From assembly GCA_024641985.1 (NCBI GenBank), contig JAHEBZ010000001.1:264056-328055 (forward strand): a stretch of DNA of 64,000 nucleotides, in the 5' to 3' direction. This stretch comes from Rhodoluna sp. GTDB taxonomy: Bacteria; Actinomycetota; Actinomycetes; Actinomycetales; Microbacteriaceae. Positions 38,488-49,445 of the stretch are shown one piece after another. Numbering within the stretch: the stretch's first letter is position 1; each line of letters begins with the position of its first letter. The notes beneath the pieces are model-generated. The model saw only the letters and a list, made by a program, of their open reading frames with translations. It was not told where the DNA came from and did no database searches. The position numbers and the translations under genes are program-made.

Positions 38488-39645
38488 GTGGCCGCCACAA
38501 ATCTAGGTCTTCCAAAGGCACCGCCTCCAGTTCTTGCACCGCGTCGCAAGACCCGTCAAATAATGGTCGGCAAGGTGGCCGTAGGTGGCGACGCACCAGT
38601 TTCTGTGCAATCCATGTGCACCACGCCAACCACTGATGTAAACGCCACATTGCAACAGATAGCCGAGCTAACCGCTTCGGGTTGCGACATCGTTCGAGTC
38701 GCAGTGCCAAGCCAAGATGATGCCGACCGCCTGGCTCTTATCGCGCGCAAGTCGCAAATTCCGGTAATCGCCGACATCCACTTTCAGCCAAAATATGTCT
38801 TTCAAGCAATCGATGCGGGCTGCGGCGCAGTTCGCGTGAACCCTGGCAACATTCGCCAGTTCGACGACAAAGTTGGCGAAATCGCTAAGGCTGCAAAAGA
38901 CGCCGGGGTTTCGATTCGCATCGGTGTAAATGCCGGCTCGCTAGACCCACGACTATTGCAAAAGTATGGCAAAGCGACTGCAGAGGCTCTGGTTGAGTCT
39001 GCAGTGTGGGAGGCCAGTCTTTTTGAAGAGCACGATTACCACGACTTCAAAATTTCGGTCAAGCACAACGACCCGGTGGTTATGGTGAAGGCCTATCAGT
39101 TGCTTTCTGAGCGCGGCAATTGGCCTCTTCACCTGGGCGTAACCGAGGCCGGCCCGGCTTTTCAAGGCACAATCAAGTCTTCGGTTGCCTTTGGTGCACT
39201 GCTATCTCAGGGCATCGGCGACACCATTCGAGTTTCGCTCTCGGCCCCACCGGTAGAAGAAATTAAAGTTGGCTCGCAAATTCTCGAATCACTAAACCTT
39301 CGCCCTCGCAAACTCGAGATCGTCAGCTGCCCAAGCTGTGGTCGCGCGCAGGTTGATGTTTATACCCTGGCAAACGATGTCACCGCAGGCCTCGAAAAGT
39401 TGACCGTGCCTTTGCGAGTTGCCGTTATGGGCTGTGTGGTTAACGGCCCGGGTGAAGCGCGCGAAGCAGATCTCGGCGTTGCCTCGGGCAACGGCAAAGG
39501 TCAAATCTTCGTAAAGGGCGAGGTCATTAAGACCGTGCCCGAAAGCGAAATTGTTGCCACCCTCATCGAAGAGGCAAACCGCCTTGCCGCCGAAATGGAT
39601 CCAACCTTGGTTGGCAGCCCCCGGGTAGTAGTCGCTCACAAGTAA
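38488..39645 (+). CDS. ispG: 4-hydroxy-3-methylbut-2-enyl diphosphate synthase (flavodoxin)
   Basis: A 385-residue iron-sulfur enzyme reducing MEcPP to HMBPP in the MEP pathway. A TIM barrel is followed by a ferredoxin-like domain whose cluster cysteines lie in [12 protein letters not shown] and [11 protein letters not shown]; the glutamate of GPGEA is the fourth ligand. [15 protein letters not shown] is the N-terminal signature. The start is GTG, after AAGTGAG. Confidence 0.96.
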   Translation: MAATNLGLPKAPPPVLAPRRKTRQIMVGKVAVGGDAPVSVQSMCTTPTTDVNATLQQIAELTASGCDIVRVAVPSQDDADRLALIARKSQIPVIADIHFQPKYVFQAIDAGCGAVRVNPGNIRQFDDKVGEIAKAAKDAGVSIRIGVNAGSLDPRLLQKYGKATAEALVESAVWEASLFEEHDYHDFKISVKHNDPVVMVKAYQLLSERGNWPLHLGVTEAGPAFQGTIKSSVAFGALLSQGIGDTIRVSLSAPPVEEIKVGSQILESLNLRPRKLEIVSCPSCGRAQVDVYTLANDVTAGLEKLTVPLRVAVMGCVVNGPGEAREADLGVASGNGKGQIFVKGEVIKTVPESEIVATLIEEANRLAAEMDPTLVGSPRVVVAHK

Positions 39646-39661
39646 TCTGTCGGGCAAGGGG

Positions 39662-39667
39662 TAAACT
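39662..39667 (+). promoter_or_regulatory. -10 box, leaderless promoter of proS
   Basis: TAAACT followed by GGCACA and then the ATG of proS. Confidence 0.45.
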
Positions 39668-39673
39668 GGCACA

Positions 39674-41437
39674 ATGCCAATTCGCCTCTCAAACCTGTTC
39701 CTGCGCACTTTGCGTGAAGATCCAGCAAACGCCGATGTTGCCGGTCACAAACTGCTGCTGCGTGCAGGCTACATTCGCAGCGCTGGTGCCGGGCTTTACA
39801 CCTGGTTGCCCCTGGGCCTAGCCGTCAAGGCAAAGATCGAGCAGGTAATTCGCGAAGAGATGGCAAATGCCGGCGCTCAAGAGGTGTTCTTTCCGGCTCT
39901 TTTGCCTCGCGAACCGTTTGAGGCAACCGGCCGATGGACAGAATACGGTGACAACCTATTTCGCCTGCAGGACCGCAAAAAAGGTGATTATCTTCTAGCG
40001 CCAACGCACGAAGAGATGTTCACTCTTTTGGTGAAAGACCTCTACTCGAGTTATAAAGATTTGCCTCTATGCATCTATCAAATTCAAAACAAATATCGCG
40101 ATGAGGCTCGACCTCGTGCTGGGCTGCTTCGCGGCCGCGAATTCGTGATGAAAGACGCCTATAGCTTCGATGTCACCGATGAAGGTTTGCGCACTGCCTA
40201 TCAGGCTCAACGCGATGCTTACGAGCGCATCTTCACCCGACTCGGCGTCGACTATGTGATAGTCAAGGCAGATGCCGGCGCTATGGGCGGATCTGCTTCT
40301 GAAGAGTTTTTGTCGCCAAGCCCGATCGGCGAAGACACGTTTGTGCGCTCGCCGGGTGGTTACGCGGCAAACGTTGAGGCCGTTGCCACCGTTGTTCCTG
40401 AAGCCCTGCCGATCGAAGGTCAACCTGTGGCCGTTGTTCATGCATCGCCAAACACACCAACCATCAATGCTTTGGTCGAATTGGCCAATGCTCAGGTCAA
40501 GCGTGCCGATGGCCGCCAGTGGGCCGCGGCTGACACCCTGAAAAACGTGGTGTTGGCACTTACCTCGCCAGAGGGCAAGCGCTCACTGGTTGTAGTTGGT
40601 TTGCCAGGAGATCGCGAAGTTGATGCAAAACGCGCCGAAGCCGCCTTTTCGCCAAGCGATGTAGAGCCAGCCAACGAAGAAGATTTCGCAAAAAACCCTG
40701 CTCTCGTTAAGGGTTACATTGGCCCGGTTAAGAACGGCGAGGCCGTTTTGGGTCTCGAGGGCACCTCAAAGATTCGCTACCTTCTCGACCCACGGGTGGT
40801 TGACGGAACCGCCTGGATTACAGGCGCGAACGAGTCAGAAAAGCATGTTTTTGACTTGGTTAAGGGTCGCGATTTTGAAGCCGACGCAATTGTCGACATC
40901 GCCGAAGTGCGCGCAGGCGACCAAGCCCCCGACGGCTCGGGCGCGCTTGAGCTTGCTCGCGGCATCGAAATCGGTCACGTCTTTCAGCTCGGTCGCAAAT
41001 ATGCCGAGGCGCTGGGTCTAAAAGTTCTCGACGAAAACGGAAAACTTGTCACGGTAACCATGGGTTCGTATGGCATTGGTGTGACCCGCATGGTGGCCGT
41101 ATTGGCCGAGGCTAACCGCGACGAAAAGGGTTTGATTTGGCCCGAGGCCGTGTCTCCAGCCGACGTTTATGTTGTTGCCGCGGGCAAAGACGAGGCTGTG
41201 TATCAAGCAGCCGAAAAGATTGTCGCAGAGCTAGAGGCGAAGGGCAAGACTGTCATCCTGGATGACCGCGTCAAAGTGAGCCCAGGCGTTAAATTTGGCG
41301 ATGCCGAGCTAATCGGCGTTCCAAATATTGTCATCGTGGGCAAGGGGCTCGAGAACGGCGAAGTCGACCTCTGGAACCGCCGGTCGGGCGAGCGTCGCCC
41401 GGTCAAGCTAGAATCGGCTCTGGCTGAATTGCTATAA
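39674..41437 (+). CDS. proS: Proline--tRNA ligase
   Basis: A 587-residue class II synthetase of the bacterial type. Motif 2 is [21 protein letters not shown] (split: [19 protein letters not shown]). The editing (INS) domain, which hydrolyses Ala-tRNA-Pro, covers about residues 230-395. Motif 3 is [16 protein letters not shown], and the C-terminal anticodon-binding domain follows. The ATG has an upstream TAAACT and no ribosome site. Confidence 0.96.
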   Translation: MPIRLSNLFLRTLREDPANADVAGHKLLLRAGYIRSAGAGLYTWLPLGLAVKAKIEQVIREEMANAGAQEVFFPALLPREPFEATGRWTEYGDNLFRLQDRKKGDYLLAPTHEEMFTLLVKDLYSSYKDLPLCIYQIQNKYRDEARPRAGLLRGREFVMKDAYSFDVTDEGLRTAYQAQRDAYERIFTRLGVDYVIVKADAGAMGGSASEEFLSPSPIGEDTFVRSPGGYAANVEAVATVVPEALPIEGQPVAVVHASPNTPTINALVELANAQVKRADGRQWAAADTLKNVVLALTSPEGKRSLVVVGLPGDREVDAKRAEAAFSPSDVEPANEEDFAKNPALVKGYIGPVKNGEAVLGLEGTSKIRYLLDPRVVDGTAWITGANESEKHVFDLVKGRDFEADAIVDIAEVRAGDQAPDGSGALELARGIEIGHVFQLGRKYAEALGLKVLDENGKLVTVTMGSYGIGVTRMVAVLAEANRDEKGLIWPEAVSPADVYVVAAGKDEAVYQAAEKIVAELEAKGKTVILDDRVKVSPGVKFGDAELIGVPNIVIVGKGLENGEVDLWNRRSGERRPVKLESALAELL

Positions 41438-41503
41438 AGCACTTTCGCTACAAGTTTCAAATCACTAAATTTACAACTAACTAACGGCCTGGGAGGCATT
41501 TTC

Positions 41504-42481
41504 ATGGACATCGACTTGAGCGTTCTGAGGTTCATTGAACGAGAGAAAGAAATCCCATTTGCCGATTTGGTTTCGATCATTGAGGCGGCAATTCTTGCTG
41601 CCTATCACAAGCACGTTGGCAACACCGACGAGGCTCGTGCCGAGCTAAGCAAATCGACCGGGCATGTCAACATTTATGCACCAACCCTCGACGAAGAAGG
41701 CAACAAGGTTGGCGAAACCACCGTTACTCCCGAGAACTTCGGGCGTGTGGCTGCAGCGGCGGCAAAGCAAGTAATTTTCAATCGTCTTCGCGAAATTTCA
41801 GACGAAGGTATCTTTGGCGAATTTCAGGGCAAAGAGGGCGACATAGTCGCCGGAGTTATCCAGCAGGGCCAAAAGCCATACATGGTTTACGTCGACCTCG
41901 GCACGATCGAAGCCATTATGCCCCCAGAAGAGCAGGTTCCTGGCGAAGACTACTCTCACGGCAAGCGCATCCGAGTATTTGTGACCGCTGTAAACAAGGG
42001 AACCAAGGGCCCGCAGGTAACCGTTTCGCGCACCCACCCAAGCCTCGTTCGCAAGTTGTTTGCGCTTGAGGTGCCCGAGATTGCCAGCGGTGTAGTTGAA
42101 ATTGTTTCGCTTGCCCGTGAAGCCGGCCACCGCACCAAGATCGCAGTTCGCGCACACGAGGCAGGTGTAAATGCCAAGGGCTCGTGCATCGGTGAGCTGG
42201 GTCAGCGAGTTCGGGCGGTTCAATCAGAGCTGAACGACGAAAAGATCGACATTGTCGATTACAGCGATGATCTGCCAACCTACGTGGCACAGGCTCTATC
42301 GCCGGCCAAGGTCTCAAGTTCTTACACTCTCGATGCCGCCACCAAATCGGTTCGCGTGCTAGTGCCAGATTTTCAGCTTTCGCTGGCAATCGGCAAAGAG
42401 GGGCAAAACGCTCGTTTGGCCGCTAAATTGACCGGCGCCAAGATCGATATTCAGCCAGACAGCATTCTCGACGGCGAATAG
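41504..42481 (+). CDS. nusA: Transcription termination/antitermination protein NusA
   Basis: A 325-residue RNA-polymerase-binding factor affecting pausing and termination. Domains in order: the N-terminal polymerase-binding domain (1 to about 110), the S1 domain (about 110-180, GDIVAGVIQQGQKPYMVYVDLG), KH1 (about 190-255, GSCIGELGQRVRAVQSEL) and KH2 (about 265-325, LAIGKEGQNARLAAKLTG). It ends after KH2, without acidic repeats, as in mycobacteria. A GGGAGG site precedes the ATG. rimP, which usually comes first in this operon, is not between proS and nusA. Confidence 0.97.
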   Translation: MDIDLSVLRFIEREKEIPFADLVSIIEAAILAAYHKHVGNTDEARAELSKSTGHVNIYAPTLDEEGNKVGETTVTPENFGRVAAAAAKQVIFNRLREISDEGIFGEFQGKEGDIVAGVIQQGQKPYMVYVDLGTIEAIMPPEEQVPGEDYSHGKRIRVFVTAVNKGTKGPQVTVSRTHPSLVRKLFALEVPEIASGVVEIVSLAREAGHRTKIAVRAHEAGVNAKGSCIGELGQRVRAVQSELNDEKIDIVDYSDDLPTYVAQALSPAKVSSSYTLDAATKSVRVLVPDFQLSLAIGKEGQNARLAAKLTGAKIDIQPDSILDGE

Positions 42482-42511
42482 TTCTAGCCGTTTCGCGCAG
42501 CAGGGGTTAGA

Positions 42512-42775
42512 ATGGTAAGAACCTGCGTTGGTTGTCGCCAACGTTCCGAACGTGCAGAGTTAATTCGCGTGGTCGAGCAGTCAAATATTTTGATTTTTGA
42601 TCACAACAATGCTTTGCCCGGCCGCGGGGCTTGGCTTCACAAGGCGCAGCAATGTTTAGAGTTAGCAATCACTCGAAGAGCTTTTATTCGAGCTTTGAAA
42701 CTTAAGAGCCAGCCCGACACATCAGGGTTGACTTTCACTAAAGAACAGGCAGAAACGATGTTGGCAAACAAATGA
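42512..42775 (+). CDS. ylxR: YlxR family RNA-binding protein (DUF448)
   Basis: An 87-residue small basic protein with the family signature RTCVGCRQRSERAELIRVV at its N-terminus and GRGAWLH in the middle. YlxR is a nucleoid- or RNase P-associated protein in other bacteria; its role here is not known. It lies between nusA and infB as usual. Confidence 0.92.
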   Translation: MVRTCVGCRQRSERAELIRVVEQSNILIFDHNNALPGRGAWLHKAQQCLELAITRRAFIRALKLKSQPDTSGLTFTKEQAETMLANK

Positions 42776-42807
42776 GTAACTCGAAATGAGTACCCAACAG
42801 CTTTAAC

Positions 42808-42842
42808 GGCCTGCCCTGTCTAGGGAAGGCCCCAGACAGGAG
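42808..42842 (+). promoter_or_regulatory. Possible pseudoknot over the infB ribosome-binding site
   Basis: Two interleaved helices: GGCCT (42808-42812) with AGGCC (42827-42831), and CCTGTCT (42815-42821) with AGACAGG (42834-42840). The 3' strand of the second helix overlaps the Shine-Dalgarno AGGAG (42838-42842), 8 bases before the GTG of infB. Folding would hide part of the ribosome site. Read by eye. Confidence 0.45.
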
Positions 42843-42850
42843 AAACAAAA

Positions 42851-45595
42851 GTGGCGCTACCACGCGTATACGACATAGCTAAAGAACTTGGAATCGATTC
42901 CAAGGTTGCCCTAGCCAAACTTCAAGAACTCGGCGAATTCGTCAAGAGCGGTTCTTCAACCATTGCCCCTCCGGTGGCCAAAAAACTTCGTGATGCTTTC
43001 CCAAACGCTGCACCTAAGGCAGAAGCGCCAAAGGCTGCGCCGAAGGCGACCCCAGCGCCTGCACCTGCCGCACCTGCCGCACCAGCGGCTGCGCCGGTTG
43101 CAGCAGTTCCAGGTCCAGCTGCCCCAGCAGCGCCCGCTCCAGCAGCGCCAGCGCCCGTGGCTTCAACTCAACAGGCAGCTCCAGCAGCTCCAGCAGCTCC
43201 CGCTGCTCCAGCGGCTCCGGCAGCGTCGAGCGCAGCTCCGGCGGCTCCAACTCCGGCTGCAGCAACTCCAGCAACTTCAACTCCGGGCATTCCACGCCCT
43301 GGCAACAACCCATTCGCTGCATCTCAGGGCATGGGAATTCCTCGCCCGGTTAGCCGCCCTGGCAACAACCCATTTGCGCCTTCGCAGGGCATGGGTCGTC
43401 CGGGTGCACCTCGTCCGGGCACTCCTCGTCCGGGCGGTCCACGTCCGGCTGGTGCCGGTGGCCCAGGTGGCGCTGGTCGTCCGGCTGGTGCCGGTGGCCC
43501 TGGTCGTCCGGGTGGTTTCTCGGGTGGCCCACGTCCGGCTGGTGCTGGTTTCCAGCGCCCAGGCGGCGCACCGGGTGCCGGTGGCGCTCCGGCAGCAGGC
43601 GGTTTCTCTCGCCCAGGCGGTGGCCCAGGCGGTCGCGGTCGCGGTGTTGGCGGCGGAACCGCAGGTGCCTTCGGTAAGGGTGGCGCACGCGGCCAGAGCA
43701 AGGCTCGCAAGTCAAAGCGCGCAAAACGCGAAGAATTCGAACAGAGAAGCAATGCTCCATCGCTTGGTGGCGCGATTGTTCCACGCGGAGATGGTTCAAC
43801 TGTCATTCGCATCCGTCGCGGATCTTCGATTCAAGACTTTGCAGACAAGATTGAAACCAACGCGGCTCAGCTAATTACCGTTTTGTTCCACCTCGGTCAA
43901 ATGGCTACCGCTACTGCATCGCTCGACGAAGATACCTTCCAGATTCTGGGCGAAGAGCTTGGTTACAAAATCGAAGTTGTGTCGCCTGAAGACGAAGAGC
44001 GCGAGTTGTTCGAAGGCTTCGGTCTCGACATCTCTACCGACTACGACGACGACGAAGATGACCTGGTTGCCCGCCCGCCTGTTGTTACCGTTATGGGTCA
44101 CGTTGACCACGGTAAGACCCGCTTGCTTGACACCATTCGCAACTCGAACGTTATCGCGGGCGAGGCCGGCGGCATCACCCAGCACATCGGTGCATACCAG
44201 GTGCACGTTCAGCACGATGGCATCGAGCGCGCGATCACCTTTATCGACACCCCGGGTCACGAGGCGTTCACCGCTATGCGTGCCCGCGGTGCTCAGGTTA
44301 CCGACCTTGCAATTCTTGTTGTAGCAGCCGACGACGGCGTTATGCCGCAAACAATTGAAGCGCTTAATCACGCTCAATCTGCTGGCGTGCCAATTGTTGT
44401 TGCAGTCAACAAGACCGATAAAGAGGGTGCAAACCCAGCCAAGATTCGCCAGCAGCTAACCGAGTTCAACCTGGTTGCCGAAGAATATGGTGGCGATGTT
44501 ATGTTCGTCGATGTCTCTGCGCTAACTGGCAAGGGCATGGCCGAGCTTCTCGATGCAGTTCTGCTAACCGCCGATGCTGCACTCGACATGCGAGCAAACC
44601 CAAACAAGGATGCCCGCGGTGTTGCCATCGAAGCCAACCTAGATAAGGGTCGCGGTTCGGTTGCCACTGTGCTAATTCAGTCTGGAACCCTGCGCGTTGG
44701 TGACTCAATCGTTGCCGGTGCGGCCCACGGCCGTGTGCGTGCAATGTTTGATGAAAACGGCAACGCGGTTGAAGCCGCCGAGCCAAGCCGCCCGGTTCAG
44801 GTTTTGGGTCTTCAGTCAGTGCCTCGAGCCGGCGATACCTTCGTGGTTACCGACGACGAGCGTCAGGCGCGTCAGATCGCCGAAAAGCGTGAAGCCGCAG
44901 ATCGCAACGCACTTCTTGCAAAAACTCGCAAGCGCATCAGCCTCGAAGACTTCACCAAGGCCCTCGAAGATGGCAAGGTTGAGTCACTCAACCTCGTTAT
45001 CAAGGGTGATGTTTCTGGTGCCGTTGAAGCACTCGAAGACTCACTTCTCAAGATCGAAGTTGACGACTCTGTTCAGTTGCGCATCATCCACCGTGGTGTT
45101 GGTGCAATCACCGAATCTGATGTCAACCTTGCCACTGTTGATAACGCGATCATCATCGGTTTCAATGTCAAGCCAGACAACAAGGCCAAAGAGCGCGCAG
45201 ACCGCGAGGGTGTCGACATTCGTCAGTACTCGGTCATCTATGCCGTTCTCGACGACATCGAGAAGGCTCTCAAGGGCATGCTCAAGCCAGAATACGAAGA
45301 GGCGCAGCTCGGTACCGCAGAGGTTCGCGAACTGTTCAAGTCTTCAAAGGTCGGAACCATCGCAGGTTCGATCGTTCGTTCTGGTTCGATCAGGCGCAAC
45401 TCGCTTGCCCGCGTTCTTCGCGACGGCAAGGTTCTCGTTGACAACCTCAAGATCGAGTCGCTAAAGCGCTTCAAGGATGACGCCACCGAAGTCAAGACCG
45501 ACTTCGAATGTGGTATCGGACTTCAGGGCTTCAACGATCTTCAGCTTGGAGACATCATCGAGACCTTCGAAATGCGCGAAAAGCCTCGCGCCTAA
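42851..45595 (+). CDS. infB: Translation initiation factor IF-2
   Basis: A 914-residue GTPase bringing initiator tRNA to the 30S subunit. Order: an IF2_N domain (1-55, [24 protein letters not shown]), a disordered region rich in Ala and Pro and then Gly, Arg and Pro (about 55-290), a second N-domain, then the G domain with [14 protein letters not shown] (about 413-426), [15 protein letters not shown] and NKTDK. Domains II to IV follow, ending with the fMet-tRNA-binding part. The start is GTG after AGGAG. The low-complexity part explains the many spurious reading frames here. Confidence 0.97.
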   Translation: MALPRVYDIAKELGIDSKVALAKLQELGEFVKSGSSTIAPPVAKKLRDAFPNAAPKAEAPKAAPKATPAPAPAAPAAPAAAPVAAVPGPAAPAAPAPAAPAPVASTQQAAPAAPAAPAAPAAPAASSAAPAAPTPAAATPATSTPGIPRPGNNPFAASQGMGIPRPVSRPGNNPFAPSQGMGRPGAPRPGTPRPGGPRPAGAGGPGGAGRPAGAGGPGRPGGFSGGPRPAGAGFQRPGGAPGAGGAPAAGGFSRPGGGPGGRGRGVGGGTAGAFGKGGARGQSKARKSKRAKREEFEQRSNAPSLGGAIVPRGDGSTVIRIRRGSSIQDFADKIETNAAQLITVLFHLGQMATATASLDEDTFQILGEELGYKIEVVSPEDEERELFEGFGLDISTDYDDDEDDLVARPPVVTVMGHVDHGKTRLLDTIRNSNVIAGEAGGITQHIGAYQVHVQHDGIERAITFIDTPGHEAFTAMRARGAQVTDLAILVVAADDGVMPQTIEALNHAQSAGVPIVVAVNKTDKEGANPAKIRQQLTEFNLVAEEYGGDVMFVDVSALTGKGMAELLDAVLLTADAALDMRANPNKDARGVAIEANLDKGRGSVATVLIQSGTLRVGDSIVAGAAHGRVRAMFDENGNAVEAAEPSRPVQVLGLQSVPRAGDTFVVTDDERQARQIAEKREAADRNALLAKTRKRISLEDFTKALEDGKVESLNLVIKGDVSGAVEALEDSLLKIEVDDSVQLRIIHRGVGAITESDVNLATVDNAIIIGFNVKPDNKAKERADREGVDIRQYSVIYAVLDDIEKALKGMLKPEYEEAQLGTAEVRELFKSSKVGTIAGSIVRSGSIRRNSLARVLRDGKVLVDNLKIESLKRFKDDATEVKTDFECGIGLQGFNDLQLGDIIETFEMREKPRA

Positions 45596-45606
45596 GGAAC
45601 TGACAG

Positions 45607-46059
45607 ATGGTAGACGTTGCCCGCGCCAGAAAGCTGGCGGAACGCATTAAAGTTTTGGTAGCCGAAGCCCTAGAGAAGGCCGTAAAGGACCCCGATCTAG
45701 GCTTCGTCACCATCACCGACGTAAAAGTTACTCCCGATCTTCAGCACTCAACCATTTTCTACACGGTTTATGGTTCGGCCGAAGATAAAAAGCGCAGCGG
45801 TGAAATTATCGAGCGCAACAGGGGAGTGATTCGCCGTCAGGTTGGTCACAATTTAAACATTCGACTAACCCCAACCATTGAGTTCATCGCCGACGAAATT
45901 CCAGAAACCGCGGCTCACATGAACGACTTGCTTGCCGAAGCCAGGGCGCGCGACGCAGATGTTGCTCGCATCGCCTCAGAGGCCAAGTGGGCCGGTGACG
46001 AGAACCCATACAAAGAGCCGCGCCAAGTTGCTGACCCGTATGACGAGGACGAAGACTAA
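45607..46059 (+). CDS. rbfA: Ribosome-binding factor A
   Basis: A 150-residue KH-like protein needed for 16S rRNA 5' end maturation. Seen: KDPDLGFVTITDVKVTPDLQHSTIFYTVYG and the RHNLNIRLTPTIEF-like segment (here HNLNIRLTPTIEFIAD). The acidic C-terminal tail extends beyond the fold. The stop abuts the ATG of truB with no gap. Confidence 0.95.
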   Translation: MVDVARARKLAERIKVLVAEALEKAVKDPDLGFVTITDVKVTPDLQHSTIFYTVYGSAEDKKRSGEIIERNRGVIRRQVGHNLNIRLTPTIEFIADEIPETAAHMNDLLAEARARDADVARIASEAKWAGDENPYKEPRQVADPYDEDED

Positions 46060-46968
46060 ATGTCTTCTGGCCTGGTTCTAATCGACAAGCCTTCTGGCTG
46101 GACCAGTCACGATGTGGTTGCTCGCCTTCGCAAGATTGCGGGCACTCGTCGGGTTGGCCACGCCGGCACGTTAGATCCAATGGCTACGGGCCTTCTTGTT
46201 ATTGGCATTAATTCGGCTACAAAATTGCTCACTTTCTTGGTTGGCGAAGATAAAACCTACGAAGCAACGATTCGTCTGGGCGCATCCACCATCACCGACG
46301 ACAAAGAATCCGACTATCTAGAGCTTGCTTCGGTTGCTGATCTGAAAGCCATCACTACTGACAAACTAGAAAAGGCTTTGGATGCGCTTCGCGGTGACAT
46401 CATGCAAGTGCCTAGTTCGGTCAGTGCAATCAAAGTAAACGGCGAACGCGCTTATGCCAAGGTGCGCTCGGGCGACGAGGTAAAACTTGCTGCTAGGCCG
46501 GTTTCAATCAAGCGATTTGCGGTGGTTGGTCAACCGCGCCCAGTTGAAGAAAGCGGTCAAAGTTTTATTGATTTTGATGCGGTGATTGAGTGCACCTCCG
46601 GAACATACATTCGGGCGTTGGCCCGAGATTTGGGCGCCGCTCTCGGCGTTGGCGGCCACCTCACCGCACTGCGGCGAACCCAAGTGGGCAGCTATTCAGT
46701 AGCCGATGCTCAAAGGCTAGAAGACCTAACTTCTGAAAACCTATCCGTATTAGATATCGCGGTTGCCGCACGGCAACAATTCACCCCACGCGAATTGAGC
46801 AGCCAAGACGAACTCGACCTGCGTCACGGCAAGCGCCTCAAGGCAGGCACCCAAGCGGCTGAGCCAATTGCTGCTTTTGCGCCAGATGGTCGCCTGGTTG
46901 CCATGCTTACCAAGTCGGGCAAAGATCTGAAATCCTTGGTCGTTTTTGCGGTGCACACAGATGCTTAA
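46060..46968 (+). CDS. truB: tRNA pseudouridine(55) synthase
   Basis: A 302-residue enzyme converting U55 of tRNA T-loops to pseudouridine. The catalytic aspartate is in RVGHAGTLDPMATGLLVIG. LIDKPSGWTSHDVV and TSGTYIRALARDLG are further signatures; a PUA-like C-terminal part follows. It overlaps the next small gene by 8 bases. Confidence 0.96.
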   Translation: MSSGLVLIDKPSGWTSHDVVARLRKIAGTRRVGHAGTLDPMATGLLVIGINSATKLLTFLVGEDKTYEATIRLGASTITDDKESDYLELASVADLKAITTDKLEKALDALRGDIMQVPSSVSAIKVNGERAYAKVRSGDEVKLAARPVSIKRFAVVGQPRPVEESGQSFIDFDAVIECTSGTYIRALARDLGAALGVGGHLTALRRTQVGSYSVADAQRLEDLTSENLSVLDIAVAARQQFTPRELSSQDELDLRHGKRLKAGTQAAEPIAAFAPDGRLVAMLTKSGKDLKSLVVFAVHTDA

Positions 46969-47326
46969 TTGGCTCTACGAAGGTCAACTCTGGATTTATT
47001 CGATTGCCGGTATGTTGGCCGTAATTCTGGGGCTGATCAAACGCAAACCGAGTGGCTTAACCATTGCCTGTGTGGCTCTGGTTGAGCTTGGGCTGCTTCT
47101 TCAGCTCGGCGCTTCGGTGGTTCTAGTGATTGGTGGCGAACGCGCCAAACAAGACACTTTTGAATTCTTCGCCTATTTGCTGGTGGCAATTTTGATTCCG
47201 GTTGGGGCAGCCTTCTGGGCCTTAATCGAGCGAACAAGGTGGTCGACAGTTATTTTGGGCGTCGGCGCTCTAACAGTGGCAGTGATGCTGGTGCGCATGA
47301 ATCAGATTTGGACCGGTTCTAACTAG
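46961..47326 (+). CDS. Small membrane protein of unknown function
   Basis: A 121-residue protein with four predicted transmembrane segments and little else. The ATG at 46961 overlaps the end of truB, so it is cotranslated with it; longer open sequence lies inside truB. Conserved membrane proteins occur downstream of truB in related genomes, but I recognise no family motif. Confidence 0.7.
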   Translation: MLNWLYEGQLWIYSIAGMLAVILGLIKRKPSGLTIACVALVELGLLLQLGASVVLVIGGERAKQDTFEFFAYLLVAILIPVGAAFWALIERTRWSTVILGVGALTVAVMLVRMNQIWTGSN

Positions 47327-47329
47327 ATA

Positions 47330-47373
47330 ATTCACCTGCCGTTCACCCGGTGAAAAGGTTTGCTTCACATAGC
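47330..47373 (+). promoter_or_regulatory. PHO-box-like repeats upstream of pstC
   Basis: ATTCACCTGCC (47330-47340), GTTCACCCGGT (47341-47351), a degenerate unit, and CTTCACATAGC (47363-47373) repeat with exact 11-base spacing. GTTCACC repeats at 11 bases are the known binding site of actinobacterial PhoP. The pstC ATG follows at 47391. Confidence 0.65.
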
Positions 47374-47390
47374 AAAGCAACTATTTAGGC

Positions 47391-48368
47391 ATGACTGTGA
47401 ATGTCGAACGACCGATTGCTGTGCGCCGCAAGCTGGCCGCCAAACCATTCTCACGAGCAGACCGTCTTTTCTTTGGTGTAGCCAAGGCGGCTGCCTTCTC
47501 GGCGATCGTCATCGTATTGCTAATTCTGGCTTTCTTGCTTAGCCGGTCGGCCTCAACTTTTGCCGAACAGGGCATCATTGATTTCATCTTCGGTTCAACC
47601 TGGGATGCCTCGCTTAGCCCAATCAAAATGCAACTTTGGCCAATGCTTTGGGGCTCGATTCTGATTTCACTTATCGGAACCGTGTTGGCAGTTCCGATGG
47701 CAATTTCGATTGCCTATTTCATCGAGTTCATGGCGCCAAAGCGTGTGGCAAAAGTAGCCACGCTGGTTGTTGACCTGATGGCTGCAATTCCTTCGATAGT
47801 TTTGGGCCTCTGGGGAGCCTTCGTGTTCACCGATGTAGCTGCTGGCTGGTCTAAGCAACTGAATGCCCTGTTTGGTTTCATTCCAATTTTTGAAAACAAC
47901 TCAGACAACTTCCTTCGCAGTCCGTTCATCGCAGGTTTAGTGGTTACTGTCATGATCGTTCCGATCATCGCCTCTATAACCCGCGAAATTTTTAGCCAGA
48001 TGGACCGCGACATAATCAATGCTTCTTTGGCGCTGGGCGGCAACCGCGAATCAACATTGCGCAAGGTAATTCTGCCAACCGCCGGTGGTGGCGTGGTGGG
48101 TGGCATTCTGCTCGGTTTGGGGCGCGCCCTCGGCGAAACAGTTGCAATCCTCTACGTTTTGAACCTTGTCTTCGATACCAACTGGTACCAAATTCTCGAA
48201 TCAAAGGGTGGCTCGATCGCCTCGATGATCATTTCAAAATTTGGTGAAGCTGGCCCCGAAGAAGTCGGTGGCCTCATGGCTGCCGGCGTGGTGCTATTCG
48301 TTTTCACCCTGATTATCAACGCCCTGGCGTCATACATCGTTGCAAAGGCTCAACCATGGAGAAAATAA
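47391..48368 (+). CDS. pstC: Phosphate ABC transporter permease PstC
   Basis: A 325-residue membrane permease with six or more transmembrane segments. The coupling loop INASLALGGNRESTLRKVILPTAGGGVVGGI and the LGRALGETVAILYVL segment are typical of PstC. It is the first gene of the operon behind PHO-box-like repeats. Order here is pstC-pstA-pstB-pstS rather than the common pstS-C-A-B. It overlaps pstA by 13 bases. Confidence 0.95.
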   Translation: MTVNVERPIAVRRKLAAKPFSRADRLFFGVAKAAAFSAIVIVLLILAFLLSRSASTFAEQGIIDFIFGSTWDASLSPIKMQLWPMLWGSILISLIGTVLAVPMAISIAYFIEFMAPKRVAKVATLVVDLMAAIPSIVLGLWGAFVFTDVAAGWSKQLNALFGFIPIFENNSDNFLRSPFIAGLVVTVMIVPIIASITREIFSQMDRDIINASLALGGNRESTLRKVILPTAGGGVVGGILLGLGRALGETVAILYVLNLVFDTNWYQILESKGGSIASMIISKFGEAGPEEVGGLMAAGVVLFVFTLIINALASYIVAKAQPWRK

Positions 48369-49438
48369 TCGACCTCAGCCCTGTAGCCCGACCAGTCGGT
48401 AGGGAATCTGCACCCTGGTCGCGAATCCAACTCAAGACTCGAGTGGCCGTTGCATTCGCTTCGGTTGTTCCAGCCATCCTTGGTTTGACTGTGCTTTTGC
48501 TCACCGGCATAGATTTCATGGCGATGCTGTTTGCGGTTTTTCTGCCAATTCAGGTTATAGCTGCGGCCCTAGTCGGTGTGTTGGTTTACGGTCGGCGCGG
48601 AGTTTTAGAGGGTCTGCTGGTCGTCGTGACCATTTTCTGCGCTTCATTCATCGTGGTTCTGCTCGGGTCGGTTCTCTGGTCGGTAATCGCGAATGGCTCG
48701 CAGGCCCTCAGCTGGCAATTCATCGGCCAGAACAACTACTACATCAAGCCCAACACCAGCCTTGAATATGGTGGCGTGGGTCACGCGATCATCGGTTCGC
48801 TGCTTATCGTTGGCACCTCAACCCTGGTCACGGTGCCGATGGGGTTGGCCACGGCTGTTTATCTAACCGAAACCCAGGGCAAGACCAAGGGGCTCATCCG
48901 CACGTTGCTACAAGCCATGTCTGGTTTGCCATCGGTGGTTTCCGGTCTGTTCATTTACGCCGCGTTCATCGCCTCTGGAATCACTACCTATGCAGGCTGG
49001 ACAGGCTCATTGGCATTGATTCCTTTGATGTTGCCTACTGTGGCGCGCGTTTCAGAAGAGGCCCTTCGACTGGTTCCGCAAGAACTGCGTAACGGAGCGC
49101 TCGCACTGGGCGCTCCCGCGTGGCGAGCATTCATGCTGGTAACTTTGCCGGCAGCTCGTTCTGGAATGGTCACTGCCGTACTTCTTGGAATTGCCCGCGT
49201 TATTGGCGAAACCGCCCCACTGGTGTTGACAACCTTTGCCGCTGACCGCACCAATTTGAACCTTTTCGGCGGAGCAATGGCTTCACTGCCAACCTATCTC
49301 TTTGGTTTTATTTCAATGGGTTTCGACGAGAGCATTCAGCGCGCTTGGGGTGCCGCTCTAGTCATCATGATCCTGGTAGCCATCCTTTTCACAACCGCGC
49401 GTCTAGCGTCGCGCACCCGCACAACGGCCAGAAAGTAA
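48356..49438 (+). CDS. pstA: Phosphate ABC transporter permease PstA
   Basis: A 360-residue permease. The N-terminal third has extra hydrophobic segments, as in other actinobacterial PstA; the core has [44 protein letters not shown] in the coupling loop, and [15 protein letters not shown]. Its ATG lies inside the end of pstC. Confidence 0.95.
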   Translation: MEKIIDLSPVARPVGRESAPWSRIQLKTRVAVAFASVVPAILGLTVLLLTGIDFMAMLFAVFLPIQVIAAALVGVLVYGRRGVLEGLLVVVTIFCASFIVVLLGSVLWSVIANGSQALSWQFIGQNNYYIKPNTSLEYGGVGHAIIGSLLIVGTSTLVTVPMGLATAVYLTETQGKTKGLIRTLLQAMSGLPSVVSGLFIYAAFIASGITTYAGWTGSLALIPLMLPTVARVSEEALRLVPQELRNGALALGAPAWRAFMLVTLPAARSGMVTAVLLGIARVIGETAPLVLTTFAADRTNLNLFGGAMASLPTYLFGFISMGFDESIQRAWGAALVIMILVAILFTTARLASRTRTTARK

Positions 49439-49445
49439 AGCGAAC

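Noticed and set aside
42963-43874. Overlapping plus and minus frames within infB, some over 150 codons
   Set aside because: They arise from the Ala/Pro/Gly repeats of IF-2 and show only Leu/Arg/Gln or Pro-rich low-complexity translations.
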